Source of the DNA: Powellomyces hirtus
Taxonomy: Eukaryota > Chytridiomycota > Chytridiomycetes > Spizellomycetales > Powellomycetaceae
Length of the DNA stretch: 64,000 nucleotides
Direction: 5' to 3'
NCBI GenBank assembly: GCA_025526995.1
Contig: JAHLKG010000022.1
Location: 372,001-436,000 of the forward strand
Below the pieces are notes generated by a model, which saw nothing but the letters and a program-made list of their open reading frames with translations, made no database searches and had not been told where the DNA came from. This document shows positions 18,806-29,516 of this stretch, piece after piece. Position numbers and translations under genes: made by a program. Position 1 is the stretch's first letter; each line of letters opens with the position of its first letter.

Positions 18806-19305
18806 TGTTGGAATCTACCTGTGGGCGCCTCTGGGAGGACTTAGAGCACACGGGACATGTGGGAGGACATCCACTTGTGTCTAGAATGGTCTGGAATGGT
18901 CCAGAATGGTCTAGAACGATCCAGAATAGCTGGAGAGGGCCTGGGAAGGCCTAGAACACGTCTGGAGCGCTGATAGAAGCGCCAAGAAAAGGCAAAAAGA
19001 CACCCTGTGATTGGGAACAATACTAGGCCAGGCCAGGGCCGTCTTGGCCAAGCTAGGGCACAGTTAGATTGTCACTACACATGTACTATGATCCAAATTG
19101 TTATTAAAGGACGCCCTCTGGGCATCCCCAACCAATATAATAACAGTCCAACACACTCTACTTGTCTAGTACACTCTGCCAAACACTACAGGCGACCTTC
19201 CCTACCTTGGGAAGCACCTTCAGACCCTCTGCAAGTCTTGACAACAACCTAGCAACCTATCTGGTATGCTGAGTTCCTGTTTGTAGATGTCAAGACGTCT
19301 CAACA
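18806..19305 (+). repeat. Copia-A full LTR (500 bp)
   Basis: TGTTGGAATC...GTCTCAACA, preceded by a purine-rich tract (GAGTGGGAG) and the pol stop. It differs from the 5' LTR of the same copy in length and at GGAATGG/GGACTGG, so the two did not come from one insertion event. TATA-like AATATAATAA lies near 19134-19143. Confidence 0.95.
18881..18930 (+). promoter_or_regulatory. five 10-bp repeats in the Copia-A LTR
   Basis: Five consecutive 10-mers of the form CTAGAATGGT place GAA at an exact 10-bp pitch, one helical turn. Tandem GAA spacing resembles a degenerate heat-shock element, but the GAAnnTTC inverted core is imperfect. The array occurs in all Copia-A LTRs with single-base variation and survives in the short LTRs. 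Confidence 0.5.
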
Positions 19306-19306
19306 G

Positions 19307-19753
19307 CTAGGTTGTTGTCAAGACTTGCAGAGGGTCTGAAGGTGCTTCCCAAGGTAGGGAAGGTCGCCTGTAGTGTTTGGCAGAGTGTACTAGACAAGTA
19401 GAGTGTGTTGGACTGTTATTATATTGGTTGGGGATGCCCAGAGGGCGTCCTTTAATAACAATTTGGATCATAGTACATGTGTAGTGACAATCTAACTGTG
19501 CCCTAGCTTGGCCAAGACGGCCCTGGCCTGGCCTAGTATTGTTCCCAATCACAGGGTGTCTTTTTGCCTTTTCTTGGCGCTTCTATCAGCGCTCCAGACG
19601 TGTTCTAGGCCTTCCCAGGCCCTCTCCAGCTATTCTGGATCGTTCTAGACCATTCTGGACCAGTCCAGACCATTCTAGACACAAGTGGATGTCCTCCCAC
19701 ATGTCCCGTGTGCTCTAAGTCCTCCCAGAGGCGCCCACAGGTAGATTCCAACA
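19307..19753 (-). repeat. Copia-A LTR, truncated 3' LTR (minus)
   Basis: This minus-strand LTR lacks about 53 bp at its outer end. It follows the plus LTR (ending 19305) after a single G, so the two LTRs form an inverted repeat with a loop of about 54 bp. Confidence 0.9.
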
Positions 19754-19760
19754 CTCCCAC

Positions 19761-22700
19761 TCACGAAACATGTTTTGTGATCCCACAGGCGTCCCTCAGT
19801 TTCAAGAACTGATCCCTAGCCAGTGGTTTTGTCAAGATGTCTGCAACCATGTCCTGAGTCGAGAGATACTCTAATGCAATCTCCAAGCGTCCTAGTGCTT
19901 CTCTGATAAAGTGGTACCTCACTTCAATGTGTTTGGTGCTGGCATGCAATGTCGGGTTCTTAGCAAGAGCGATGGCACCCTGGTTGTCCTCAAAGAGCAT
20001 TGTGGGTCCATCCTGCTTGAATCCAAGCTCCCCTGCAAGCAGACGAAGCCAAACAGCTTCCTTGGTGCACTGGGCTAGTGCCATGTACTCTGCTTCCGTG
20101 CTTGAAAGAGCTACAGTGGTCTGCCGCTTGGATTGCCAGGTGATAGGCCCGTTGAACATGAAGATGAATCCAGTGGTTGATCTCCTTGTGTCCAAACATC
20201 CAGCATAGTCGGAATCCGAGTATCCAACCAGCTTCCTAGGCTCAGAGACATTCTCTTTGCCTCCCAGAAGGATTCCAAGTTCGCTTGTGCCCTTCAGGTA
20301 TCTGATGATCCGCTTGGCAGCACTCCAATGCTCCTTTCCAGGCTTTGCAAGGTACTTGGACACAATTCCAACTGCAGCAGCAATGTCAGGGCGTGTTCCT
20401 AGCATGGCATAGATCAAACTGCCCACTGCATTCCTGTATGGCACAGAGCTCATCTCCAGCTCCTCCGTCTCATTCTGAGGTGCCATGTTGTTTCTGAGGT
20501 GCAGTCCATGTTCCATAGGCGTGGCATGAACCTTGGCATCTCCCATGTTGAATTTCGAAACGACCTCTTCAACATACTTCTTCTGAGACAACCAGATGGT
20601 GCGGGTGCTTCTGCTCCGTCTGATGTGAATCCCAAGGAAGTAATTCAGCTCTCCAAGGTCTGTCATCTCAAAAGCTCGCCTCAGCTCCTTCTTGACATCC
20701 CCCAGCTGTTCCTTGCTTGATGAGGCCACAATGAGGTCGTCCACATAGATCAGAATGTACTCTGTTGTCCCATTCTGACTCCTGTAGTACATGCAAGGCT
20801 CTGCAGTCGACTGCACAAAGCCCATAGACTTCAGTTTGTGGTCTATCTTGTGGTTGAAGCGCCTTGCTGATTGCTTGAGGCCGTAGAGGGGTCTCCCAAG
20901 CTTGCAGACCCGTCCTGGATGCTTGGAATCCTCAAAGCCCTCCGGTTGGCGCATGTAGATCACATAGTCCAGATCCCCTTGCAAGAATGCTGTCTTCACG
21001 TCCATCTGATGTGCCTCCAAGTCATCTGTGGCAATGATGGAGAACAGCAGTCTCATGGGACCAAACTTGGCAACAGGAGCAAACGTCTCCTGATAGTCCA
21101 ATCCCTTTCTCTGAGAGAATCCCTTGGCAACAAGTCTTGCCTTGTATCTGTCAAGCTCTCCTGTGTCCTTCAGCTTTCGTTTGAAGACCCACTTGCATCC
21201 AATAGCTTTTCTGCCCGTTGGCAGATCCACAAGTTGCCATGTCCCATTCTTGGCAAGAGCATCCATCTCTTCCTGAGCAGCCTGACGCCATTGTGAAGCA
21301 TCTGGCATGGTCTGGCTCTCCTTGTAGCTTGTGGGCTCGTTTGAGACAAAGGAGACAGCATAGGCAACTGCAGCAACGTTTGCAGCGTTGCTTGAAGCCT
21401 TCCACCACTCTCCTGGCGGCTTCCTGAGTCTTTTGGGGGTTGGAGAAGGCTCTGCAGCACTCTCATAGTCAGAGGACGGCTCAGGGGTCCGTTCCCTCAT
21501 GTTCTCCTCTCCCTCTGACATGTCTGTGTCCTCAGAGTCGTTACTGACATCCTGCAGCTCGTCACTGACATCCTGCAGCTCGTCACTGACATCCTGCAGC
21601 TTCATTTCGGGCCCAATTCCCACTTCCAGGCTCTCAGCAGGCACTTGGGGCGTCTGAGCAGACTGGAGGGATGGAATGAAGCTCTTCTCATCGAATTTGA
21701 CACTTCTGGAGAACAGGATCTTCTTAGTCTGTATGTCCATAAGCCGGTATTCCTTGCTGTGGGAGCTATACCCCAGCATGATGCACTTGACAGCAGCATC
21801 ATCCAGCTTCTGGCGCTTGTTGGGTTGAATGTAGGCATAGGCAATGCATCCAAACGTCCTCAAATGTCCCAGAGATGGTGGGATACCAAGGAACATCTCA
21901 TAAGGCGTCTTGGGGCATGCAACAGTGGGAGATCTGTTCCTCAGATAGACTGCTGTCATGATTGCTTCTCCCCAGAAACGCTTGTCCAAGCCTGACTGCT
22001 TCAACAAACATCTCCCCATCTCCACAAGGGTACGGTTGGCTCGTTCAGCAACACCATTTTGCTGTGGAGTATTTACTGAACTCCTCTGATGCTGTGTGCC
22101 CTTCTCCTTGAAGTGGTCCCTTAGCAAGTTGCTCATGTACTCGCCTCCTGGGTCGGATCTGACAGCTTTGATCTGCTTTCCATGTAGGGGGACAAGTGCT
22201 GCTTCCAGCTCCTGATAGTGCCTAGCAACTTCTCCCTTGGTCTTCATAAGGCAAACATGGAAATATCTTGTCTTGTCATCAATGAATGTGACAAAATAGC
22301 GATATCCAGTGATCGTGGGTGGTTCAACTGGTCCCCAGACATCTGTGTGGATCAATCCCAGCTTCTCTGATGCTCTGGAGGCCTGTGCCTTGGGGAATGG
22401 CGCTCTGCTTGCTTTGCTGAGTGCACAAGTGTCACAAATGCTCAAGCTCCCACTAGTTTGAACGCCCTTGGCAAGCTTGGTGAGCCTTCCAATGTCTGCA
22501 ACGTTCAAATGGCCGAGTCTCTGATGCCATAGGGACAAGTCCTGACTTGTTGTGTCCCTTCCAACATTGTGGGCAATCCCAGCATTTGCCTGCCCATGTG
22601 TTGTCTCGAATGTGTAGACAAATTGGTTCTCTTTGGCAAGGAAAGCCATCCCATCCTTTGCAATGATCCGAGCAGCCTGTGGTCCCACTTCAAAACAAGC

Positions 22701-23813
22701 TCCAGCTTTGGCAAGGCGAGCCAGTGATAGGAGGTTCTTGGTCATCTTGGGGACGTGCCAGCAGTTCTGGATTTGCAGGGGCACTGTCTTCCCCTCTGTG
22801 TTGATCACCCATGTGTGAAGCGTTCCATGCCCCACAGCTTCCAATGTGTGATTGTCTGCCATCTCAATGGCGACAGGAGACATCTTCTCATAGTCCCCAA
22901 ACAGCTCTCTGCGGCCAGTCATGTGCTGAGAGGCTCCTGAGTCCAAAATCCAAGTGTTGGATGTCAGGGATGGCATCTGAGTTCCAATGGTGGTGAAAGC
23001 AAAGCCTCCAGGCGTCTGTTGAGTTGAGTTGGCCTGGTTTAGGCCCTTCTTCTCGTCTGCTGCCCTCTTGTGGCATTCCTTCTTGATGTGGCCCTTCTTG
23101 TTGCAGTAGTGACAGACTGCCTCCTTCTTCCAATCTGGCTTTCCCCCAGCCTTGTTGGTCTTCTGAGCATTCCCTTTGGTGTCAGCTTGTGTGAAGAAGG
23201 CTTTTGCTGCCTTTCCAGAGTTCTTCTTTCCATCTGCACGCCTCATTTCCTCCTGCAACAGCCTGGATGTCACAAAAGCCAAGTCCAGCTTCTCACTGGT
23301 CGACTCCAGAGTCATCACAAGGGTGTCAAAGGCTTCTGGAAGGGAAGAGAGCAAGGAGAACACATGGTCCTCCTCAGAAACGGGAGCTCCGATGGCTGCA
23401 AGTTCCTGGGTCATCCTCTTGATCTTGTTGATGTGGATGGTCATGGAATCAGTTGGGTCCATTGTCACAGTGAGGAACCGACGTCTCAGGAAGTGTCTGT
23501 TGGCAACCCCCTTCTTCTCATGCACCTCCCTCAGCTTTTCCCATGCTTCAAGGGCGGATTCAGCCTCATGAACATGCATCAATTGCTCATCATTCAAAGA
23601 CATGATCAGCAGAGCCAGAGCTCTCTCATCTCGACGTATCCAGTCGTCTGATGCTGTGTTGGTGGCCTTGGCAGTTCCTGAGCCGTCCTTGATGTCAATG
23701 GCATCCCAAAGTCCCTTCTCAATCAACAGCATCTTCATTTTCAACTTCCAAAGGTGAAAGTTCTCCCCAGTGAACCTCTCAATGGACACTCGGCTGTCAG
23801 AGTCGCCAGCCAT
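19761..23813 (-). CDS. Copia-A Gag-Pol polyprotein, copy 2 (1,350 aa)
   Basis: This intact frame on the minus strand starts at the ATG at 23813-23811 and ends about 8 bp from the LTR. It has the same domains as copy 1: CCHC CHYCNKKGHIKKEC, DSGASQHM protease, D,D-35-E integrase (HTDVWGP, SDPGGEY, GVAER), YVDD RT, and RNase H with STEAEY and FEDNQG. It has three LQDVS repeats in the linker. Its translation appears identical to copies 3 and 4. It is the inverted partner of copy 1, forming palindrome arms of about 5 kb. Confidence 0.95.
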   Translation of the reverse strand: MAGDSDSRVSIERFTGENFHLWKLKMKMLLIEKGLWDAIDIKDGSGTAKATNTASDDWIRRDERALALLIMSLNDEQLMHVHEAESALEAWEKLREVHEKKGVANRHFLRRRFLTVTMDPTDSMTIHINKIKRMTQELAAIGAPVSEEDHVFSLLSSLPEAFDTLVMTLESTSEKLDLAFVTSRLLQEEMRRADGKKNSGKAAKAFFTQADTKGNAQKTNKAGGKPDWKKEAVCHYCNKKGHIKKECHKRAADEKKGLNQANSTQQTPGGFAFTTIGTQMPSLTSNTWILDSGASQHMTGRRELFGDYEKMSPVAIEMADNHTLEAVGHGTLHTWVINTEGKTVPLQIQNCWHVPKMTKNLLSLARLAKAGACFEVGPQAARIIAKDGMAFLAKENQFVYTFETTHGQANAGIAHNVGRDTTSQDLSLWHQRLGHLNVADIGRLTKLAKGVQTSGSLSICDTCALSKASRAPFPKAQASRASEKLGLIHTDVWGPVEPPTITGYRYFVTFIDDKTRYFHVCLMKTKGEVARHYQELEAALVPLHGKQIKAVRSDPGGEYMSNLLRDHFKEKGTQHQRSSVNTPQQNGVAERANRTLVEMGRCLLKQSGLDKRFWGEAIMTAVYLRNRSPTVACPKTPYEMFLGIPPSLGHLRTFGCIAYAYIQPNKRQKLDDAAVKCIMLGYSSHSKEYRLMDIQTKKILFSRSVKFDEKSFIPSLQSAQTPQVPAESLEVGIGPEMKLQDVSDELQDVSDELQDVSNDSEDTDMSEGEENMRERTPEPSSDYESAAEPSPTPKRLRKPPGEWWKASSNAANVAAVAYAVSFVSNEPTSYKESQTMPDASQWRQAAQEEMDALAKNGTWQLVDLPTGRKAIGCKWVFKRKLKDTGELDRYKARLVAKGFSQRKGLDYQETFAPVAKFGPMRLLFSIIATDDLEAHQMDVKTAFLQGDLDYVIYMRQPEGFEDSKHPGRVCKLGRPLYGLKQSARRFNHKIDHKLKSMGFVQSTAEPCMYYRSQNGTTEYILIYVDDLIVASSSKEQLGDVKKELRRAFEMTDLGELNYFLGIHIRRSRSTRTIWLSQKKYVEEVVSKFNMGDAKVHATPMEHGLHLRNNMAPQNETEELEMSSVPYRNAVGSLIYAMLGTRPDIAAAVGIVSKYLAKPGKEHWSAAKRIIRYLKGTSELGILLGGKENVSEPRKLVGYSDSDYAGCLDTRRSTTGFIFMFNGPITWQSKRQTTVALSSTEAEYMALAQCTKEAVWLRLLAGELGFKQDGPTMLFEDNQGAIALAKNPTLHASTKHIEVRYHFIREALGRLEIALEYLSTQDMVADILTKPLARDQFLKLRDACGITKHVS

Positions 23814-24088
23814 CTTGTGCAAAGAGTGTGGCAAAATGGGATAGTCCCGGTGTTCAACCGCAAGTGGTCAGAACCTGCTCCAGAAAATCCACTCCAGTCC
23901 AGTCCAGTCCAGACAATAGCTCGTTTGATGGTCAGACGCAGGTGTCCTATGCCTGCTATCTAGGCTTCTCGAGTGCTCAAACAGTTCTCCAAGTCCTCAG
24001 CAGCACCAGTGATAGGCACAGTGACGTGTTTCCCAGATAGGGATAGAGGTGGAGTAATGTTCAGACAGCTGTGTCAGGGCTCATAACC

Positions 24089-24588
24089 TGTTGAGACGTC
24101 TTGACATCTACAAACAGGAACTCAGCATACCAGATAGGTTGCTAGGTTGTTGTCAAGACTTGCAGAGGGTCTGAAGGTGCTTCCCAAGGTAGGGAAGGTC
24201 GCCTGTAGTGTTTGGCAGAGTGTACTAGACAAGTAGAGTGTGTTGGACTGTTATTATATTGGTTGGGGATGCCCAGAGGGCGTCCTTTAATAACAATTTG
24301 GATCATAGTACATGTGTAGTGACAATCTAACTGTGCCCTAGCTTGGCCAAGACGGCCCTGGCCTGGCCTAGTATTGTTCCCAATCACAGGGTGTCTTTTT
24401 GCCTTTTCTTGGCGCTTCTATCAGCGCTCCAGACGTGTTCTAGGCCTTCCCAGGCCCTCTCCAGCTATTCTGGATCGTTCTAGACCATTCTGGACCAGTC
24501 CAGACCATTCTAGACACAAGTGGATGTCCTCCCACATGTCCCGTGTGCTCTAAGTCCTCCCAGAGGCGCCCACAGGTAGATTCCAACA
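24089..24588 (-). repeat. Copia-A full LTR (minus, 5' LTR of copy 2)
   Basis: 500 bp, with the PBS on the minus strand at 24088-24074. It is followed at 24589 by a plus-strand LTR tail with no spacer. Confidence 0.95.
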
Positions 24589-24677
24589 CCTTCAGACCCT
24601 CTGCAAGTCTTGACAACAACCTAGCAACCTATCTGGTATGCTGAGTTCCTGTTTGTAGATGTCAAGACGTCTCAACA
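24589..24677 (+). repeat. Copia-A LTR, last 89 bp (5' LTR stub of copy 3)
   Basis: Only the downstream end of the LTR remains (CCTTCAGACC...GTCTCAACA), followed by the PBS at 24678. Copy 3 therefore lacks its own upstream promoter region. Confidence 0.95.
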
Positions 24678-24956
24678 GGTTATGAGCCCTGACACAGCTG
24701 TCTGAACATTACTGACTCCACCTCTATCCCTATCTGGGAAACACGTCACTGTGCCTATCACTGGTGCTGCTGAGGACTTGGAGAACTGTTTGAGCACTCG
24801 AGAAGCCTAGATAGCAGGCATAGGACACCTGCGTCTGACCATCAAACGAGCTATTGTCTGGACTGGACTGGACTGGAGTGGATTTTCTGGAGCAGGTTCT
24901 GACCACTTGCGGTTGAACACCGGGACTATCCCATTTTGCCACACTCTTTGCACAAG

Positions 24957-27900
24957 ATGGCTGGCGACTCTGACAGCCGAGTGTCCATTGAGAGGTTCAC
25001 TGGGGAGAACTTTCACCTTTGGAAGTTGAAAATGAAGATGCTGTTGATTGAGAAGGGACTTTGGGATGCCATTGACATCAAGGACGGCTCAGGAACTGCC
25101 AAGGCCACCAACACAGCATCAGACGACTGGATACGTCGAGATGAGAGAGCTCTGGCTCTGCTGATCATGTCTTTGAATGATGAGCAATTGATGCATGTTC
25201 ATGAGGCTGAATCCGCCCTTGAAGCATGGGAAAAGCTGAGGGAGGTGCATGAGAAGAAGGGGGTTGCCAACAGACACTTCCTGAGACGTCGGTTCCTCAC
25301 TGTGACAATGGACCCAACTGATTCCATGACCATCCACATCAACAAGATCAAGAGGATGACCCAGGAACTTGCAGCCATCGGAGCTCCCGTTTCTGAGGAG
25401 GACCATGTGTTCTCCTTGCTCTCTTCCCTTCCAGAAGCCTTTGACACCCTTGTGATGACTCTGGAGTCGACCAGTGAGAAGCTGGACTTGGCTTTTGTGA
25501 CATCCAGGCTGTTGCAGGAGGAAATGAGGCGTGCAGATGGAAAGAAGAACTCTGGAAAGGCAGCAAAAGCCTTCTTCACACAAGCTGACACCAAAGGGAA
25601 TGCTCAGAAGACCAACAAGGCTGGGGGAAAGCCAGATTGGAAGAAGGAGGCAGTCTGTCACTACTGCAACAAGAAGGGCCACATCAAGAAGGAATGCCAC
25701 AAGAGGGCAGCAGACGAGAAGAAGGGCCTAAACCAGGCCAACTCAACTCAACAGACGCCTGGAGGCTTTGCTTTCACCACCATTGGAACTCAGATGCCAT
25801 CCCTGACATCCAACACTTGGATTTTGGACTCAGGAGCCTCTCAGCACATGACTGGCCGCAGAGAGCTGTTTGGGGACTATGAGAAGATGTCTCCTGTCGC
25901 CATTGAGATGGCAGACAATCACACATTGGAAGCTGTGGGGCATGGAACGCTTCACACATGGGTGATCAACACAGAGGGGAAGACAGTGCCCCTGCAAATC
26001 CAGAACTGCTGGCACGTCCCCAAGATGACCAAGAACCTCCTATCACTGGCTCGCCTTGCCAAAGCTGGAGCTTGTTTTGAAGTGGGACCACAGGCTGCTC
26101 GGATCATTGCAAAGGATGGGATGGCTTTCCTTGCCAAAGAGAACCAATTTGTCTACACATTCGAGACAACACATGGGCAGGCAAATGCTGGGATTGCCCA
26201 CAATGTTGGAAGGGACACAACAAGTCAGGACTTGTCCCTATGGCATCAGAGACTCGGCCATTTGAACGTTGCAGACATTGGAAGGCTCACCAAGCTTGCC
26301 AAGGGCGTTCAAACTAGTGGGAGCTTGAGCATTTGTGACACTTGTGCACTCAGCAAAGCAAGCAGAGCGCCATTCCCCAAGGCACAGGCCTCCAGAGCAT
26401 CAGAGAAGCTGGGATTGATCCACACAGATGTCTGGGGACCAGTTGAACCACCCACGATCACTGGATATCGCTATTTTGTCACATTCATTGATGACAAGAC
26501 AAGATATTTCCATGTTTGCCTTATGAAGACCAAGGGAGAAGTTGCTAGGCACTATCAGGAGCTGGAAGCAGCACTTGTCCCCCTACATGGAAAGCAGATC
26601 AAAGCTGTCAGATCCGACCCAGGAGGCGAGTACATGAGCAACTTGCTAAGGGACCACTTCAAGGAGAAGGGCACACAGCATCAGAGGAGTTCAGTAAATA
26701 CTCCACAGCAAAATGGTGTTGCTGAACGAGCCAACCGTACCCTTGTGGAGATGGGGAGATGTTTGTTGAAGCAGTCAGGCTTGGACAAGCGTTTCTGGGG
26801 AGAAGCAATCATGACAGCAGTCTATCTGAGGAACAGATCTCCCACTGTTGCATGCCCCAAGACGCCTTATGAGATGTTCCTTGGTATCCCACCATCTCTG
26901 GGACATTTGAGGACGTTTGGATGCATTGCCTATGCCTACATTCAACCCAACAAGCGCCAGAAGCTGGATGATGCTGCTGTCAAGTGCATCATGCTGGGGT
27001 ATAGCTCCCACAGCAAGGAATACCGGCTTATGGACATACAGACTAAGAAGATCCTGTTCTCCAGAAGTGTCAAATTCGATGAGAAGAGCTTCATTCCATC
27101 CCTCCAGTCTGCTCAGACGCCCCAAGTGCCTGCTGAGAGCCTGGAAGTGGGAATTGGGCCCGAAATGAAGCTGCAGGATGTCAGTGACGAGCTGCAGGAT
27201 GTCAGTGACGAGCTGCAGGATGTCAGTAACGACTCTGAGGACACAGACATGTCAGAGGGAGAGGAGAACATGAGGGAACGGACCCCTGAGCCGTCCTCTG
27301 ACTATGAGAGTGCTGCAGAGCCTTCTCCAACCCCCAAAAGACTCAGGAAGCCGCCAGGAGAGTGGTGGAAGGCTTCAAGCAACGCTGCAAACGTTGCTGC
27401 AGTTGCCTATGCTGTCTCCTTTGTCTCAAACGAGCCCACAAGCTACAAGGAGAGCCAGACCATGCCAGATGCTTCACAATGGCGTCAGGCTGCTCAGGAA
27501 GAGATGGATGCTCTTGCCAAGAATGGGACATGGCAACTTGTGGATCTGCCAACGGGCAGAAAAGCTATTGGATGCAAGTGGGTCTTCAAACGAAAGCTGA
27601 AGGACACAGGAGAGCTTGACAGATACAAGGCAAGACTTGTTGCCAAGGGATTCTCTCAGAGAAAGGGATTGGACTATCAGGAGACGTTTGCTCCTGTTGC
27701 CAAGTTTGGTCCCATGAGACTGCTGTTCTCCATCATTGCCACAGATGACTTGGAGGCACATCAGATGGACGTGAAGACAGCATTCTTGCAAGGGGATCTG
27801 GACTATGTGATCTACATGCGCCAACCGGAGGGCTTTGAGGATTCCAAGCATCCAGGACGGGTCTGCAAGCTTGGGAGACCCCTCTACGGCCTCAAGCAAT

Positions 27901-29009
27901 CAGCAAGGCGCTTCAACCACAAGATAGACCACAAACTGAAGTCTATGGGCTTTGTGCAGTCGACTGCAGAGCCTTGCATGTACTACAGGAGTCAGAATGG
28001 GACAACAGAGTACATTCTGATCTATGTGGACGACCTCATTGTGGCCTCATCAAGCAAGGAACAGCTGGGGGATGTCAAGAAGGAGCTGAGGCGAGCTTTT
28101 GAGATGACAGACCTTGGAGAGCTGAATTACTTCCTTGGGATTCACATCAGACGGAGCAGAAGCACCCGCACCATCTGGTTGTCTCAGAAGAAGTATGTTG
28201 AAGAGGTCGTTTCGAAATTCAACATGGGAGATGCCAAGGTTCATGCCACGCCTATGGAACATGGACTGCACCTCAGAAACAACATGGCACCTCAGAATGA
28301 GACGGAGGAGCTGGAGATGAGCTCTGTGCCATACAGGAATGCAGTGGGCAGTTTGATCTATGCCATGCTAGGAACACGCCCTGACATTGCTGCTGCAGTT
28401 GGAATTGTGTCCAAGTACCTTGCAAAGCCTGGAAAGGAGCATTGGAGTGCTGCCAAGCGGATCATCAGATACCTGAAGGGCACAAGCGAACTTGGAATCC
28501 TTCTGGGAGGCAAAGAGAATGTCTCTGAGCCTAGGAAGCTGGTTGGATACTCGGATTCCGACTATGCTGGATGTTTGGACACAAGGAGATCAACCACTGG
28601 ATTCATCTTCATGTTCAACGGGCCTATCACCTGGCAATCCAAGCGGCAGACCACTGTAGCTCTTTCAAGCACGGAAGCAGAGTACATGGCACTAGCCCAG
28701 TGCACCAAGGAAGCTGTTTGGCTTCGTCTGCTTGCAGGGGAGCTTGGATTCAAGCAGGATGGACCCACAATGCTCTTTGAGGACAACCAGGGTGCCATCG
28801 CTCTTGCTAAGAACCCGACATTGCATGCCAGCACCAAACACATTGAAGTGAGGTACCACTTTATCAGAGAAGCACTAGGACGCTTGGAGATTGCATTAGA
28901 GTATCTCTCGACTCAGGACATGGTTGCAGACATCTTGACAAAACCACTGGCTAGGGATCAGTTCTTGAAACTGAGGGACGCCTGTGGGATCACAAAACAT
29001 GTTTCGTGA
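24957..29009 (+). CDS. Copia-A Gag-Pol polyprotein, copy 3 (1,350 aa)
   Basis: This intact frame from the ATG at 24957 has all the catalytic motifs listed for copy 1, and FEDNQG in RNase H. The 21-bp LQDVS-encoding unit is present three times (27170-27230), against two in copy 1. Its translation looks identical to copy 4 at 30734, consistent with the 5,777-bp duplication. It is transcriptionally doubtful, because its 5' LTR is an 89-bp stub. Confidence 0.95.
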   Translation: MAGDSDSRVSIERFTGENFHLWKLKMKMLLIEKGLWDAIDIKDGSGTAKATNTASDDWIRRDERALALLIMSLNDEQLMHVHEAESALEAWEKLREVHEKKGVANRHFLRRRFLTVTMDPTDSMTIHINKIKRMTQELAAIGAPVSEEDHVFSLLSSLPEAFDTLVMTLESTSEKLDLAFVTSRLLQEEMRRADGKKNSGKAAKAFFTQADTKGNAQKTNKAGGKPDWKKEAVCHYCNKKGHIKKECHKRAADEKKGLNQANSTQQTPGGFAFTTIGTQMPSLTSNTWILDSGASQHMTGRRELFGDYEKMSPVAIEMADNHTLEAVGHGTLHTWVINTEGKTVPLQIQNCWHVPKMTKNLLSLARLAKAGACFEVGPQAARIIAKDGMAFLAKENQFVYTFETTHGQANAGIAHNVGRDTTSQDLSLWHQRLGHLNVADIGRLTKLAKGVQTSGSLSICDTCALSKASRAPFPKAQASRASEKLGLIHTDVWGPVEPPTITGYRYFVTFIDDKTRYFHVCLMKTKGEVARHYQELEAALVPLHGKQIKAVRSDPGGEYMSNLLRDHFKEKGTQHQRSSVNTPQQNGVAERANRTLVEMGRCLLKQSGLDKRFWGEAIMTAVYLRNRSPTVACPKTPYEMFLGIPPSLGHLRTFGCIAYAYIQPNKRQKLDDAAVKCIMLGYSSHSKEYRLMDIQTKKILFSRSVKFDEKSFIPSLQSAQTPQVPAESLEVGIGPEMKLQDVSDELQDVSDELQDVSNDSEDTDMSEGEENMRERTPEPSSDYESAAEPSPTPKRLRKPPGEWWKASSNAANVAAVAYAVSFVSNEPTSYKESQTMPDASQWRQAAQEEMDALAKNGTWQLVDLPTGRKAIGCKWVFKRKLKDTGELDRYKARLVAKGFSQRKGLDYQETFAPVAKFGPMRLLFSIIATDDLEAHQMDVKTAFLQGDLDYVIYMRQPEGFEDSKHPGRVCKLGRPLYGLKQSARRFNHKIDHKLKSMGFVQSTAEPCMYYRSQNGTTEYILIYVDDLIVASSSKEQLGDVKKELRRAFEMTDLGELNYFLGIHIRRSRSTRTIWLSQKKYVEEVVSKFNMGDAKVHATPMEHGLHLRNNMAPQNETEELEMSSVPYRNAVGSLIYAMLGTRPDIAAAVGIVSKYLAKPGKEHWSAAKRIIRYLKGTSELGILLGGKENVSEPRKLVGYSDSDYAGCLDTRRSTTGFIFMFNGPITWQSKRQTTVALSSTEAEYMALAQCTKEAVWLRLLAGELGFKQDGPTMLFEDNQGAIALAKNPTLHASTKHIEVRYHFIREALGRLEIALEYLSTQDMVADILTKPLARDQFLKLRDACGITKHVS

Positions 29010-29016
29010 GTGGGAG

Positions 29017-29516
29017 TGTTGGAATCTACCTGTGGGCGCCTCTGGGAGGACTTAGAGCACACGGGACATGTGGGAGGACATCCACTTGTGTCTAGAATGG
29101 TCTGGACTGGTCCAGAATGGTCTAGAACGATCCAGAATAGCTGGAGAGGGCCTGGGAAGGCCTAGAACACGTCTGGAGCGCTGATAGAAGCGCCAAGAAA
29201 AGGCAAAAAGACACCCTGTGATTGGGAACAATACTAGGCCAGGCCAGGGCCGTCTTGGCCAAGCTAGGGCACAGTTAGATTGTCACTACACATGTACTAT
29301 GATCCAAATTGTTATTAAAGGACGCCCTCTGGGCATCCCCAACCAATATAATAACAGTCCAACACACTCTACTTGTCTAGTACACTCTGCCAAACACTAC
29401 AGGCGACCTTCCCTACCTTGGGAAGCACCTTCAGACCCTCTGCAAGTCTTGACAACAACCTAGCAACCTATCTGGTATGCTGAGTTCCTGTTTGTAGATG
29501 TCAAGACGTCTCAACA
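29017..29516 (+). repeat. Copia-A full LTR (3' LTR of copy 3)
   Basis: 500 bp with the family ends. It is followed not by a target site but by internal pol sequence, entered at GACATTGCTGCTGC. Confidence 0.95.
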
